From: an uncultured Methylocystaceae bacterium
GTDB lineage: Bacteria > Pseudomonadota > Alphaproteobacteria > Rhizobiales > Beijerinckiaceae
Length of the DNA: 64,000 nt
Assembly: GCA_937870755.1 (NCBI GenBank)
Contig: CALMZV010000130.1
Span: forward strand, 1-64,000
Direction: 5' to 3'
Both the position numbers and the translations under genes were made by a program. Every line of letters starts with the position of its first letter. Within the stretch, counting starts at the first letter, position 1. Under the pieces are notes generated by a model, which worked only from the letters and a program-made list of their open reading frames with translations, had not been told where the DNA came from and ran no database searches. Of the stretch, positions 19,014 to 28,179 are shown piece by piece.

Positions 19014-19176
19014 TTCAAAGATCCAGTTCTGGACGGTCAGGAAGTACGCAACGCTGCGGGAGAATGCCGTTTTTTGAATGATTCGTAACCCTTGTCACAT
19101 GCGCGACATCGAAAAGCCGCGCGCGCGTTGCGCAACGATCACAATGCGCGACGCAACATAGCGAAACCTGGAAGCC

Positions 19177-20484
19177 ATGAGCGATCTGTTCTCCAACGCC
19201 GGACTCGAAAAGGGCGCCCCGCGTCCGCTCGCCGACCGGTTGCGTCCGCAAAGTCTGGCGGAGGTTGCGGGACAGGACCATCTCGTCGGTCCGGACGGCG
19301 CGCTCACGCGGCTCATCCGCTCCGGCTCGCTCGGCTCGCTGATCTTCTGGGGGCCGCCCGGCACCGGCAAGACGACGGTCGCGCGCTTGCTGGCGCACGA
19401 AACCAATCTCGCCTTCACGCAGATTTCGGCGATCTTCTCCGGCGTCGCGGATTTGAAGAAGACGTTCGAGGCCGCGCGCGCGCGCCGCGCCACGGGGCAG
19501 GGCACGCTGCTGTTCGTCGACGAAATCCATCGCTTCAATCGCGCGCAGCAGGATTCCTTCCTGCCCGTGATGGAGGACGGCACGGTCACGCTGATCGGCG
19601 CCACGACCGAAAACCCGTCGTTCGAACTCAACGCCGCGCTGCTGTCGCGCGCGCGTGTGATGACCTTCCGCGCGCTCGACGATGAGGCGCTCGAAAAGCT
19701 GCTCGCGCGCGCGGAGGCGGCCGAGAGCCGCAGGCTGCCGCTCGACGACGACGCGCGGCGCGCGCTGATCGGCATGGCGGACGGCGACGGGCGCGCGGCG
19801 CTGACGCTGGCGGAGGAAATCTGGCGCGCGGCGCGCGAAGGCGAAACCTTCGATCGCGCGGGTCTGTCGGAGATCGTGCAGCGGCGCGCGCCGATATACG
19901 ACAAGGCGCAGGAAGGCCATTACAATCTCATCAGCGCCCTGCACAAGACGGTGCGCGGCTCGGACCCGGACGCCGCGCTCTACTATCTTGCGCGCATGTT
20001 CGCCGGCGGCGAGGACCCGCTGTTCATCGCACGGCGCGTGGTGCGCATGGCGGTGGAGGACATCGGCCTCGCCGACCCGCAGGCGCTCGTCGTCGCCAAC
20101 GCCGCCAAGGACGCATACGATTTTCTCGGCAGCCCGGAAGGGGAGCTGGCGATCGCGCAGGCGGTCATCTATTGCGCCACCGCGCCGAAATCGAACGCCG
20201 CCTACATGGCGTTCAAGACCGCGCAGGCGCTCGCGCGCGACCACGGTTCGCTGACGCCGCCGAAGACCATTCTCAATGCGCCGACCCGACTGATGCGCGA
20301 GGAAGGCTACGGCGCGGACTATGTCTATGATCACGACGCGCCCGACGCCTTCTCGGGCCAGAACTACTGGCCCGAGCAACTCGGCCGCCGGAAAATGTAC
20401 GCGCCGGCCGAGCGCGGGTTCGAGCGCGAGATCGCCAGACGGCTCGACTATTGGGCCAAGCTGCGCCGCGAACGCGAGGGCTGA
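19177..20484 (+). CDS. rarA: Replication-associated recombination protein A (RarA/MgsA), AAA+ ATPase
   Basis: The 435-residue protein has Walker A GPPGTGKTT (residues 59-67), Walker B VDEIHRFN and sensor motif GATTENPSFELN of the clamp-loader-like RarA family. The C-terminal part (YDKAQEGHYNLISALHKTVR onward) is the tetramerisation domain. It acts at stalled forks. Length is standard. It ends only 3 bp from the stop of the convergent gene at 20488. Confidence 0.95.
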   Translation: MSDLFSNAGLEKGAPRPLADRLRPQSLAEVAGQDHLVGPDGALTRLIRSGSLGSLIFWGPPGTGKTTVARLLAHETNLAFTQISAIFSGVADLKKTFEAARARRATGQGTLLFVDEIHRFNRAQQDSFLPVMEDGTVTLIGATTENPSFELNAALLSRARVMTFRALDDEALEKLLARAEAAESRRLPLDDDARRALIGMADGDGRAALTLAEEIWRAAREGETFDRAGLSEIVQRRAPIYDKAQEGHYNLISALHKTVRGSDPDAALYYLARMFAGGEDPLFIARRVVRMAVEDIGLADPQALVVANAAKDAYDFLGSPEGELAIAQAVIYCATAPKSNAAYMAFKTAQALARDHGSLTPPKTILNAPTRLMREEGYGADYVYDHDAPDAFSGQNYWPEQLGRRKMYAPAERGFEREIARRLDYWAKLRREREG

Positions 20485-20487
20485 TCC

Positions 20488-20868
20488 TTACCAGTAAGGA
20501 TAGCCGGTGGCCGGATATCCATAGGCCGGATAGCCGTAAGCCGGATAGCCGTAGCCGTAGGGATAGTAGCCGTAGCCATAATACGGCCGATCGTAATAGG
20601 CGCTGGCCGCAGCGCCGGCCGCGATGGCGCCGAGCACCGAGCCGAAGATCGCCGGCGCCGGATTGTAGGCCGGCGCGCGACGCACGTGGCGATGGCGTTT
20701 CACGTGGCGCTTCTTCTTGCGATAGGCGACTTCGGCGAGGCCGGTCTCGGGCGCGGCGACGCCGGGGGGCGTCGCGCGCATCGGCGCGGCCGCGACCACG
20801 GGCGCGAAGCCGGAGGCGCCGACCCCGAGGCCGAGCGCGCCGACCAAAATTTTCTGCGCGAGAGACAT
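20488..20868 (-). CDS. Small secreted Tyr/Gly/Pro-rich protein
   Basis: ATG at 20868, preceded by AAAGGAG on the minus strand, gives 126 residues. It has a signal sequence (residues 1-28 or so), a basic patch KKKRHVKRHRHVRR, a short hydrophobic Ala/Gly stretch (IFGSVLGAIAAGAAA) and a C-terminal tail of YGYP-type repeats such as YGYPAYGYPAYGYPATGYP. Such tails resemble adhesive or cell-surface low-complexity proteins common in Rhizobiales. Function unknown. The longer in-frame version from 21129 would overlap the divergent gene and lacks a signal peptide. Confidence 0.75.
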   Translation of the reverse strand: MSLAQKILVGALGLGVGASGFAPVVAAAPMRATPPGVAAPETGLAEVAYRKKKRHVKRHRHVRRAPAYNPAPAIFGSVLGAIAAGAAASAYYDRPYYGYGYYPYGYGYPAYGYPAYGYPATGYPYW

Positions 20869-21025
20869 GGACTGCTCCTTTCGAACGCGGACGCGCAGCC
20901 CGCGCGTTAACGAAGATGTAGGCGAGCGCGGCGATTTTTCGAGCGTCAGGTTCGCCGTGCGGGCGCGGGCGTCGAAGATTAAGGTTCCTGTGTCACGCTG
21001 GACCCGGTTTTTGCTTGGAGCGGAC

Positions 21026-22108
21026 ATGAAACGGATCGGGAAACTTGTGGCGCTCGCCGTTCTGGCGGTGGCGGCGTGGCTGCTGTTTGCGCCGACGGAC
21101 GTGCAGCCGGTCGCGTGGGCGCCGGCCAAGGCGCCGGCCGAAGAGGGCTTCTACGCGGTCAACCGCAAGCTCGCCGCCGTCGAGCGGCTCGGCAAGGCGG
21201 GCGGGCTCAACGGCCCCGACTCGCTCGTGCTCGACGCCGAGGGCCGCGTGCTGACCGGTCTCGCGGACGGGCGCGTGGCGCGCATGAGCGCGGACGGCAA
21301 GACCGTCGAGACCCTGGTCAACACCGGCGGGCGGCCGCTCGGGCTCGCCTTCGCGCCGGACGGCAAGCTGGTCGTCGCGGACGGGCTGAAGGGGCTTGTG
21401 TCGTTCGACCTCGCCAGCAAGAAACTGGACGTGCTGACGACGACGGCGGCCGGCGCGAAGATCGGCTTCGCCGACGACGTCAAGGTCGCCGCCGACGGGC
21501 GCGTCTATTTCTCCGACGCCTCGCGTCGCTGGGGTCTGGGGCAGGACGGCGAGGCGATCATGGAGCACGGCGGCGACGGGCGCCTGCTGCGCTACGATCC
21601 GGCAAGCCGCGCGACGGAGGTTCTGCTCGACGGGCTGCAATTCGCCAACGGCGTGGCGCTCGGACCGGACGACTCCTACGTGCTGGTGGTGGAAACGGGC
21701 GCCTATCGCATCGTGCGGCTGTGGCTGAAGGGCGAGAAAGCCGGCAAGACCGAGATTTTCGCCGACAACCTGCCGGGCTTTCCCGACAACATGACGTTCA
21801 ACGGACGCGACCGCTTCTGGGTGGCGGTCTATGCGCCGCGCAATCCGATGATCGACGCCGTGGCCGGCCATCCGTTCGTGCGCAAGATGATCGTGCGCGC
21901 GATGCAGGTGCTGCCCAAGCCCGTCGAACATCGCGCGATGGTTCTGGGCCTCGATCTGGACGGCAAGCCGGTCGTCAATCTGCAGGACGACGGCGCCGGC
22001 AATTATTCGCCCGTCACCCATGTGGCGGAAGGGCGCGACGGGCTGTGGCTCGGCTCGCTGTTCGGCGATTCCGTCGCGCGGCTGCCGCTTGCCGCCCTCA
22101 AGCCCTGA
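21026..22108 (+). CDS. Membrane-anchored SMP-30/strictosidine-synthase-like beta-propeller
   Basis: ATG 21026 (with GGAG upstream) gives 360 residues. One N-terminal membrane segment (about 5-22) is followed by a six-bladed propeller with repeated DGRV-type turns. Motifs such as FADDVKVAADGRVYFSDAS, FANGVALGPD and GFPDNMTFN match the strictosidine-synthase-like/gluconolactonase group. Members are often lactonases or arylesterases, but the substrate cannot be inferred. Probably faces the periplasm. Confidence 0.8.
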   Translation: MKRIGKLVALAVLAVAAWLLFAPTDVQPVAWAPAKAPAEEGFYAVNRKLAAVERLGKAGGLNGPDSLVLDAEGRVLTGLADGRVARMSADGKTVETLVNTGGRPLGLAFAPDGKLVVADGLKGLVSFDLASKKLDVLTTTAAGAKIGFADDVKVAADGRVYFSDASRRWGLGQDGEAIMEHGGDGRLLRYDPASRATEVLLDGLQFANGVALGPDDSYVLVVETGAYRIVRLWLKGEKAGKTEIFADNLPGFPDNMTFNGRDRFWVAVYAPRNPMIDAVAGHPFVRKMIVRAMQVLPKPVEHRAMVLGLDLDGKPVVNLQDDGAGNYSPVTHVAEGRDGLWLGSLFGDSVARLPLAALKP

Positions 22109-22146
22109 CCCATGACAGGGCGTCGGGTTTGGTTTAGTCAGGCCCG

Positions 22147-22530
22147 ATGAAACCCTTTCTCCTGGTCTTTCTGGGCGCAGGCGCCGGCGGCATGGCGCGC
22201 CATGCGGTCAATGTCGGCTGCGGAAGGCTGTGCGGGACCGAGTTTCCGTGGGGCATTCTCATCGTCAACGTCACCGGCTGCCTGATCATGGGGCTGGCGG
22301 CCGGCTGGTTCGCGTTCAAGGCGGGACCCGCGTGGTCGCAGGACGCGCGGCTGTTCATGACGACGGGGGTGCTCGGCGGCTATACGACATTTTCCGCTTT
22401 CGCGCTCGACTGGGCGGCGCTGTGGGAGCGGGGCGCGCATACGCAGGCCGTCGTCTATGTCGCGGCCTCGGTCGTCCTGTCGCTGGCGGCGGTGTTTCTC
22501 GGGCTCGCGCTCGTGCGGTGGCTGACATGA
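22147..22530 (+). CDS. crcB: Fluoride ion channel CrcB/Fluc
   Basis: The 127-residue protein has four membrane segments and family motifs GAGGMARHAVN near the N-terminus, FPWGILIVNVTGC and GVLGGYTTFSAF. It exports fluoride as an antiparallel dimer. It starts a tightly packed set with rluC, a CMD protein, a HAD phosphatase and ATP12; its TGA overlaps the rluC ATG (ATGA at 22527-22530). The 38-bp upstream gap is too short for a fluoride riboswitch. Confidence 0.93.
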   Translation: MKPFLLVFLGAGAGGMARHAVNVGCGRLCGTEFPWGILIVNVTGCLIMGLAAGWFAFKAGPAWSQDARLFMTTGVLGGYTTFSAFALDWAALWERGAHTQAVVYVAASVVLSLAAVFLGLALVRWLT

Positions 22531-23657
22531 CCAACGGATCGCAGAAGCGGCGCGCGCGGGCGGCGAGCGCGCACAGGGCCGCGCCCGGCGAAACGCAGCG
22601 CACCGGCGTGCAGACGCTCGCCGTGGAGGCAAGCGAAGCGGGCATGCGGCTCGACCGCTGGTTCAAGCGCCGTTTTCCCGATCTCGCGCTGTCGCATCTG
22701 GCCAGGATCCTGCGCAAGGGCGAGGTGCGCGTGGACGGCAAGCGCGCGGAAACCTCCACCCGGATCGAAGAAGGCCAGGCCATCCGCGTGCCGCCGCTGA
22801 CGCTCGCCGCGCCCGCCGCGCCGGCCGTCAGGCGCGCAAGCCCGGAAGATGCGGAGGCGATCCGCCGTATGACGCTGTTCGAGGACAAGCACGTGCTCGT
22901 GCTCGACAAGCCGTTCGGCCTGGCGGTGCAGGGCGGCTCGGGCACGAAACATCACATCGACGGCATGCTGGCCGCGCTCGCCAGCGAGAAGGGCGAGCGG
23001 CCGCTGCTGGTGCATCGCCTGGACCGCGATACGAGCGGCGTGCTGCTGATCGCCAAATCGCGGCGCATGGCGGCGGAGCTTGGCGAGATCTTCCGTTCGC
23101 GACGTGCGCGCAAGATCTACTGGGCGCTGGTGGAGGGCGTGCCGAAACCCGCGCAGGGACGCATTTCGCTGTATCTCGCCAAAGGCGAAAGCATGGGCGC
23201 GGCGCGTCGACCGCGCGCGGCCGGCGATCGGCAAATCGCGATGGAGAAGATGCGCGTCGCCAAACATGGCGAGGACGACGCGCAACATTCGCTCACCTAT
23301 TACGCCATCGTCGACAAGGTGGCGCCGCGCTGCGCGTGGCTGTCGATGAAGCCGCTGACGGGACGCACGCATCAGTTGCGCGCGCACGCGGAGGCGATCG
23401 GCCATCCGATCTTCGGCGATCCGAAATACGGCCACCGGCCCGAAGACGACGTGCGCCGGCGCGACCCGTTGCGCGCGATGCCGGACGGGCTCGACCGCAA
23501 ACTGCATCTGCTGGCGCGCCGGCTCGTGCTGCCGCATCCGGCGGGCGGCGTGATCGACGTGACGGCGCCCTTGCCCGAGCACATGCGCAGGACGTGGGAC
23601 ACGTTCGGCTTCGATGCGAAAGCCTACGATCCGATCGAGGAGGCGCCCGAGGAATGA
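22527..23657 (+). CDS. rluC: 23S rRNA pseudouridine synthase, RluC/RluD family
   Basis: ATG 22527 gives 376 residues. After a basic leader, an S4 RNA-binding domain (about 35-100, MRLDRWFKRRFPDL) precedes the catalytic domain with HRLDRDTSGVLLI, whose Asp is the nucleophile. The family converts uridines in 23S rRNA to pseudouridine; RluC makes 955, 2504 and 2580 in E. coli. RluC fits the context best, but RluD is not excluded. It overlaps crcB and the next gene by four bases each. Confidence 0.9.
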   Translation: MTNGSQKRRARAASAHRAAPGETQRTGVQTLAVEASEAGMRLDRWFKRRFPDLALSHLARILRKGEVRVDGKRAETSTRIEEGQAIRVPPLTLAAPAAPAVRRASPEDAEAIRRMTLFEDKHVLVLDKPFGLAVQGGSGTKHHIDGMLAALASEKGERPLLVHRLDRDTSGVLLIAKSRRMAAELGEIFRSRRARKIYWALVEGVPKPAQGRISLYLAKGESMGAARRPRAAGDRQIAMEKMRVAKHGEDDAQHSLTYYAIVDKVAPRCAWLSMKPLTGRTHQLRAHAEAIGHPIFGDPKYGHRPEDDVRRRDPLRAMPDGLDRKLHLLARRLVLPHPAGGVIDVTAPLPEHMRRTWDTFGFDAKAYDPIEEAPEE

Positions 23658-24208
23658 GCCGCCTGCCGACCATTGCGCCGCAGGACTACACGCGCAAGCA
23701 GAAGGAGGCGGCCGAGGCTTTCGCCGTCGCGCGCGGCGCAGAGCCGTTCGGCCCGTTCGCCTCGATGCTGCATTCGCCGGATGCGATGCTGGCCGCAAGC
23801 CGCATGGGCGAATATCTGCGCTATCGCTCGGCGCTGCCGCCGAGATCGAGCGAATTCGTCATCCTCCTGGTGGCGCGTGCGTGGAGCCAGGATTTCGAAT
23901 GGGCGATCCATCAGCCCATCGCGCTGAAGGAAGGCGTGACGGCGGAGACGGCGATTGCGATCGCCGACGGACGGCGCCCGTCGCAGATGACGCGCGAGGA
24001 AGAGGCGCTCTACGACTTCGTCGACGAACTCATGCATCGCCGCCGCGTGAGCGACGCCACGTTCGCGCGCGTGGAGGCGTTGTTCGGCAAACGCGGCGCG
24101 GTCGATCTGACGGCGCTCGTCGGCTATTACGCGTTGCTGGCGATGCAGATGAACGTCGCCGAAACGCCGGCGCCGGCGGGCGCGCCGACCTTGAAGCGGT
24201 TTCCGTGA
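23654..24208 (+). CDS. Carboxymuconolactone decarboxylase-family protein
   Basis: ATG 23654 gives 184 residues. The motif FVILLVARAWSQDFEWAIHQ (about residues 70-90) matches the CMD family. It lacks the CxxC of AhpD-type peroxidase partners, so it is nearer to the gamma-carboxymuconolactone decarboxylase type. No protocatechuate pathway genes lie nearby, so the substrate is unknown. It overlaps rluC and the HAD gene through ATGA junctions, indicating one transcript. Confidence 0.85.
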   Translation: MSRLPTIAPQDYTRKQKEAAEAFAVARGAEPFGPFASMLHSPDAMLAASRMGEYLRYRSALPPRSSEFVILLVARAWSQDFEWAIHQPIALKEGVTAETAIAIADGRRPSQMTREEEALYDFVDELMHRRRVSDATFARVEALFGKRGAVDLTALVGYYALLAMQMNVAETPAPAGAPTLKRFP

Positions 24209-24852
24209 TGCATCTCGTTCTGTTCGATGTCGACGGCACGCTGGTCGACAGCCAGAACCTGATCGTGGAGGCGCAGCGCATCGCTTTCGCCGCGCACGAC
24301 ATGGAGGCGCCCTCGCGCGCGCGCGCTCTCTCGGTGGTCGGCCTGTCGTTGATGGAGGCCTTCACGGCGCTGGCCGGCGAGAAGGCGCCGCTCGAAAGTC
24401 TCGCGCGTGAATACCGCAACGCATTTTTCACGCTGCGGCAGGACGAGACGAAGGCGGAACCGTTCTTTCCCGGCGCGCTGGACATCGTGCGCCGGTTGTC
24501 CGTGCGCACGGATGTCGCGCTCGGGCTCGCCACCGGCAAGTCGCGGCGCGGCGTCGCGCATCTGGTGGAGCGGGCCGGCTGGGAGACGACCTTCGCGACC
24601 GTGCAGACGGCCGACGACCACCCCTCCAAACCGGCGCCCGACATGATCCTGGCCGCGCTCGCCGAGACGGGCGTTCCGCCACACTTGGCATGGATGGTGG
24701 GCGACACCACCTACGACATGCGGATGGCGCGCGCGGCCGGCGTTCGCGCCATCGGCGTGGCGTGGGGCTATCATGCGTCCGAGGCGCTCGCGCGCGAAGG
24801 CGCCGAGCGCGTGATCGCGGATTTTCGCGATCTCGAAACGCTGATCGGTTGA
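24208..24852 (+). CDS. HAD-superfamily hydrolase, phosphoglycolate-phosphatase-like
   Basis: The 214-residue protein starts MHLVLFDVDGTLVDSQ, with nucleophile D7 and acid D9. A helical cap follows (about 15-85), then GLATGKSRRGV (motif II), HPSKPAPDM (motif III Lys) and WMVGDTTYDMRMARAAG (motif IV). It probably acts on a small phosphate ester; family IA members are often called Gph, but the substrate is unverified. It lies between the CMD gene and ATP12 in the same transcript. Confidence 0.9.
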   Translation: MHLVLFDVDGTLVDSQNLIVEAQRIAFAAHDMEAPSRARALSVVGLSLMEAFTALAGEKAPLESLAREYRNAFFTLRQDETKAEPFFPGALDIVRRLSVRTDVALGLATGKSRRGVAHLVERAGWETTFATVQTADDHPSKPAPDMILAALAETGVPPHLAWMVGDTTYDMRMARAAGVRAIGVAWGYHASEALAREGAERVIADFRDLETLIG

Positions 24853-24860
24853 GGCGAACG

Positions 24861-25655
24861 ATGGCCGACGATTTCTCCAGCGCGATCTTCATCGGCGACG
24901 CCGAACGCGATCCCCTGCGCGCCGCGCAAAAGGATCAGCGTCGCCCGCTGCCCAAGCGCTTCTACAAGCACGCGACGTTCGCGCAGGGCGGCGATGGATG
25001 GGCCGTGCTGCTCGACGAGCGGCCGGTGCGCACGCCCGCCGGCGCGCCGCTCGCGCTGCCGAGCGCACGCGCGGCCGAACTCGTCGTCGCCGAATGGGCC
25101 GCGCAGGGCGAATTCATCGACCCGGCGACGATGCCCGTCACGAGACTCGTCAATTCCGCGCTCGACGGCGTGGCGCGAGACCTGGCGGGCGTGGCCGCCG
25201 ACATCGTGAAATATCTCGGCTCGGACCTCGTCTGTTATCGCGCGGGCGAGCCGGCTTCGCTGGTCGCGGCGCAGCAGGCGTTGTGGGACCCGGTCCTCGA
25301 TTTCGCGCGCCGCACGTTCGGCGCGCGGTTCACGCTCGCCGAAGGCGTGATGTTCGTCGATCAGCCCGCGACCGCGGTGGCGGCGGCGGGCCGCGCGGTG
25401 GAGGCGCATGCGAACGCCGCCGACGGCGCGTTGCGCATCGCCGCGCTGCATTCGATGACGACGCTCACCGGCTCGGCGCTGATCGCGCTCGCGCATGCCG
25501 GCGGTCTGTTCGACGCAACCGCCGCGTGGGACGCGGCCCATGTCGACGAGGACCACCAGATGCGTCTGTGGGGCCTCGACGCGGAGGCGCTCGCGCGCCG
25601 TGCGAAGCGGTTCGAGGACATGAAAGCGGCGTCGGACCTGTTCGCCGCCTTATGA
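24861..25655 (+). CDS. ATP12-family F1-ATPase assembly chaperone
   Basis: ATG 24861 gives 264 residues. The segment PLPKRFYKHATFAQGGDGWA then LLDERPVRTPAG (residues 27-60) and the WDAAHVDEDHQMRLWG region near the C-terminus are typical of ATP12. In mitochondria ATP12 chaperones the F1 alpha subunit; bacterial members are largely limited to alphaproteobacteria. The stop overlaps the last codons of the convergent DUF4260 gene by 6 bp. Confidence 0.92.
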   Translation: MADDFSSAIFIGDAERDPLRAAQKDQRRPLPKRFYKHATFAQGGDGWAVLLDERPVRTPAGAPLALPSARAAELVVAEWAAQGEFIDPATMPVTRLVNSALDGVARDLAGVAADIVKYLGSDLVCYRAGEPASLVAAQQALWDPVLDFARRTFGARFTLAEGVMFVDQPATAVAAAGRAVEAHANAADGALRIAALHSMTTLTGSALIALAHAGGLFDATAAWDAAHVDEDHQMRLWGLDAEALARRAKRFEDMKAASDLFAAL

Positions 25656-26057
25656 GCCGCGGCCGATGCGTCCCAGATGCGTGTCGGCGAACGAGGTGGA
25701 ATATTTCAGTCCGAAACCGAGCGTCCGGTCCATGCCGATATGGCCGACCCAGAGAATGGCGCATGGCAGCAGCCATCCGGTCGGCTCGCGGGTCAGCGCC
25801 GCGATAGCGGCGAGCGCGACAGGCGCGAGATAGGTATGGGCGGCGTTGTAGACGCCGGCGCCGAATTTCGGGCCGACCGCATAGGCCGCGATTGACAGGT
25901 CCGGCGCGAAGAAGATGAGAAATCCCCACCAGCCGATCAGGCCGCCGGCGTGGAACCAGTAAAATCCGATGGCCGCGACGAGCACGACGAGCGCCTCCAG
26001 CCGCAAGAGCCTTTTCGGCGCGCCGGAGGCGAAGGCCGGCGATGGCGCATCTGTCAT
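25650..26057 (-). CDS. DUF4260 integral membrane protein
   Basis: ATG at 26057 gives 135 residues with about four membrane segments. The C-terminal LGFGLKYSTSFADTHLGRIG is characteristic of DUF4260, a family of unknown function. The motif FFAPDLSIAAYAVGPKFGA sits between the middle helices. It is divergent from the Tag-like gene and convergent with the ATP12 gene, sharing 6 bp with it. Confidence 0.8.
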   Translation of the reverse strand: MTDAPSPAFASGAPKRLLRLEALVVLVAAIGFYWFHAGGLIGWWGFLIFFAPDLSIAAYAVGPKFGAGVYNAAHTYLAPVALAAIAALTREPTGWLLPCAILWVGHIGMDRTLGFGLKYSTSFADTHLGRIGRGS

Positions 26058-26105
26058 TTCGGCTCCCCTGCAAGTTCGGGGTAATGTTCGGCCGCGGGAG
26101 GCGTC

Positions 26106-26825
26106 ATGGTCAAATTCTCCACCATCCGGAAGCGCGCGGAGAGCCGCAAGGGCGGCGCGCAGGCGCTCGCCGCGCTGCTGCCGCCGGCGCCGTCGCGCGA
26201 GACGCTCGCCGCCACGCCTGACGACCGCGCGCTCGCCTGCATGACGCAGCGCATCTTCTGCGCGGGTTTCGTGTGGAAGGTCATCGAGGCGAAATGGCGT
26301 GGGTTCGAACAGGCGTTCGAGGGGTTCGCGCCGCAGCGTCTCGCGTTCGAGCCGGACGAGTTCTGGGAGAAGCTCGCCAGCGACGCGCGCATCGTGCGCA
26401 ACGCCTCGAAGATCAGGGCGGTGCGCGACAACGCGCTGTTCGTGGCGCGCACGTCGAAGGCGCACAAGGGCTTCGGGCGCTTTCTGAGCGAATGGCCGGC
26501 CGACGACGAGATCGGCCTCCTCGAACATCTCTCCCGGAACGGCGCGCGGCTGGGCGGCATGACGGGGCAGTATTTCCTGCGGTTCATCGGATGGGACGGG
26601 TTCGTGCTGTCGCGCGATGTGGCGGCGTGCCTGCGCGATGCGGGAGTCGACATATCCGACACGGCGACGTCGAAGCGCGATCTGAAACTGGCGCAGGCCC
26701 AGTTCAATGCGTGGGCGAAGGAGACGGGCCTGCCGTATGCGCATCTTTCGCGCATCTGCGCGATGTCGATAGGCGAGAATTACGACGCCGCGCGGCTGGC
26801 GGCGCAGGGAATGGACGGGGCATGA
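26106..26825 (+). CDS. DNA-3-methyladenine glycosylase I (Tag)-like protein
   Basis: The 239-residue protein resembles the Tag/COG2818 family: MTQRIFCAGFVWKVIEAKW, DARIVRNASKIRAVRDNA and the helix-turn region GGMTGQYFLRFIGWDGFVLS. The Cys/His zinc-snap residues of E. coli Tag are not visible, so this is the zinc-free branch. It may excise alkylated adenine, or be a non-catalytic relative. Its stop overlaps the MFS gene start (ATGA). Confidence 0.75.
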   Translation: MVKFSTIRKRAESRKGGAQALAALLPPAPSRETLAATPDDRALACMTQRIFCAGFVWKVIEAKWRGFEQAFEGFAPQRLAFEPDEFWEKLASDARIVRNASKIRAVRDNALFVARTSKAHKGFGRFLSEWPADDEIGLLEHLSRNGARLGGMTGQYFLRFIGWDGFVLSRDVAACLRDAGVDISDTATSKRDLKLAQAQFNAWAKETGLPYAHLSRICAMSIGENYDAARLAAQGMDGA

Positions 26826-28123
26826 ACGACGCGGCGAGGATGCGCCGGCGCGTGATCGTCGCCTCGACGATCGGCAATGCGCTCGAATGGTTTGACTTCA
26901 TCGTGTTCGGCCTGTTCGCGGCGCCGATCGGCGCGGCGTTCTTTCCCGCGAGCGATCCGGCGAGCGCGCTGCTGCTGGCCTTCGCCACATTCGGCGCGGC
27001 GTTCGCGGCGCGGCCGATCGGCGGCTTGTTCTTCGGCGTCTATGCGGACCGGTTCGGCCGCAAGCGCGCGCTGGTGGCGATGATCGCGCTGATGGCGCTG
27101 GGCTCCGGCATGATCGGCGTGCTGCCGACCTACGCCAGCATCGGCGTCGCGGCGCCGGCGCTGCTGCTGATCGCACGCCTCGTGCAGGGATTTTCCGCGG
27201 GCGGGGAGTTCGGCGCGGCGAGCGCGTGGCTGATCGAATACGCGCCGCCCGGCCGGCGCGGTTACTACGGCGCGTGGCAGATGGTCGCGCAGGCGTTGGC
27301 GTTTGCGGCGGCCGCCGCCTTCGCGCTCGTGCTGCACTCCATGTTGTCGCCGCAGGCGCTCGCCGAATGGGGCTGGCGCGTTCCCTTCCTGTTCGGCGTG
27401 CTCGTGGGACCGGCGGGCGTATACCTGCGCAACCGCTGCGACGAATCGGCGGCCTTCCGCGAGTTTCTGGCGCGCGCGCCGCGGCGCGGCCCGGCGGCGC
27501 CGTTGCGCGAGCTTCTCGGGCGGAGGCGGGCGCTGGCGGCGGCGTTCGGGGTCATCGCCGCCGGGGCGGCGCTCAACTATGTGGGCCTTGTCTTCGTGCC
27601 GGCCTATGCGACCAGCGAGCTGGGCCTTGCCCGCGCCGATGCGCAGACAGGCGTGCTGGTCGTCAGCCTCGTGAGCGCGGCGCTGGCGCCGGTGCTGGGG
27701 GCGCTGTCGGACCGGTTCGGCCGGGCGGCGGTCATCGCGCCGGCGCTGGTCGCCTTCGCGCTGGTCTATTTTGTCGCCATGCCGCGTCTCGTCGCCGCGC
27801 CGACGGCGGCCCATCTGTGGATGGTGCAGGCGACCGGCCTCCTGTTCGCCGCCTTCGCCGGCCCCGTGCCGGCGCTGATGACCGAAATGCTGCCGCCGGG
27901 CGCGCGGGCGACCGGGGCCTCGCTCGTTTTCAACGTCGGCGGGCTGATTTTCGGCGGAATGGCGCCGGTCTTCAGCGCGTGGCTCGCGCAGGCCACGGGA
28001 GATCGGGCGGCCTCGGTCTGGTACATTCTGTTCGTCGTGGGGCTCGGTCTGGCGGGGCTCGCGCTCGCGCCGGGGCGCCTGGCGGAGCGGCAGGGCGACC
28101 GGCGGCGGGCGGGCCCGGTTTGA
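26822..28123 (+). CDS. MFS transporter, metabolite:H+ symporter type
   Basis: ATG 26822 gives 433 residues with twelve membrane segments. The N-terminal [15 protein letters not shown] and the loop motif [12 protein letters not shown] between helices 2 and 3 are typical of the MHS family (citrate, shikimate, ProP-like symporters). The inner-membrane substrate is unknown. It overlaps the Tag-like gene by four bases and lies 56 bp before pccB, so uptake of an acid feeding that pathway is possible but speculative. Confidence 0.88.
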   Translation: MNDAARMRRRVIVASTIGNALEWFDFIVFGLFAAPIGAAFFPASDPASALLLAFATFGAAFAARPIGGLFFGVYADRFGRKRALVAMIALMALGSGMIGVLPTYASIGVAAPALLLIARLVQGFSAGGEFGAASAWLIEYAPPGRRGYYGAWQMVAQALAFAAAAAFALVLHSMLSPQALAEWGWRVPFLFGVLVGPAGVYLRNRCDESAAFREFLARAPRRGPAAPLRELLGRRRALAAAFGVIAAGAALNYVGLVFVPAYATSELGLARADAQTGVLVVSLVSAALAPVLGALSDRFGRAAVIAPALVAFALVYFVAMPRLVAAPTAAHLWMVQATGLLFAAFAGPVPALMTEMLPPGARATGASLVFNVGGLIFGGMAPVFSAWLAQATGDRAASVWYILFVVGLGLAGLALAPGRLAERQGDRRRAGPV

Positions 28124-28179
28124 CCGCGGCGGCGCTCGTGCTAATCACCCGCCCCGACGGAACCCAACCGGACAGGCAG

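Noticed and set aside
22109-22146. Fluoride riboswitch upstream of crcB
   Set aside because: The gap to the previous gene is only 38 bp and shows no crcB-motif pattern.
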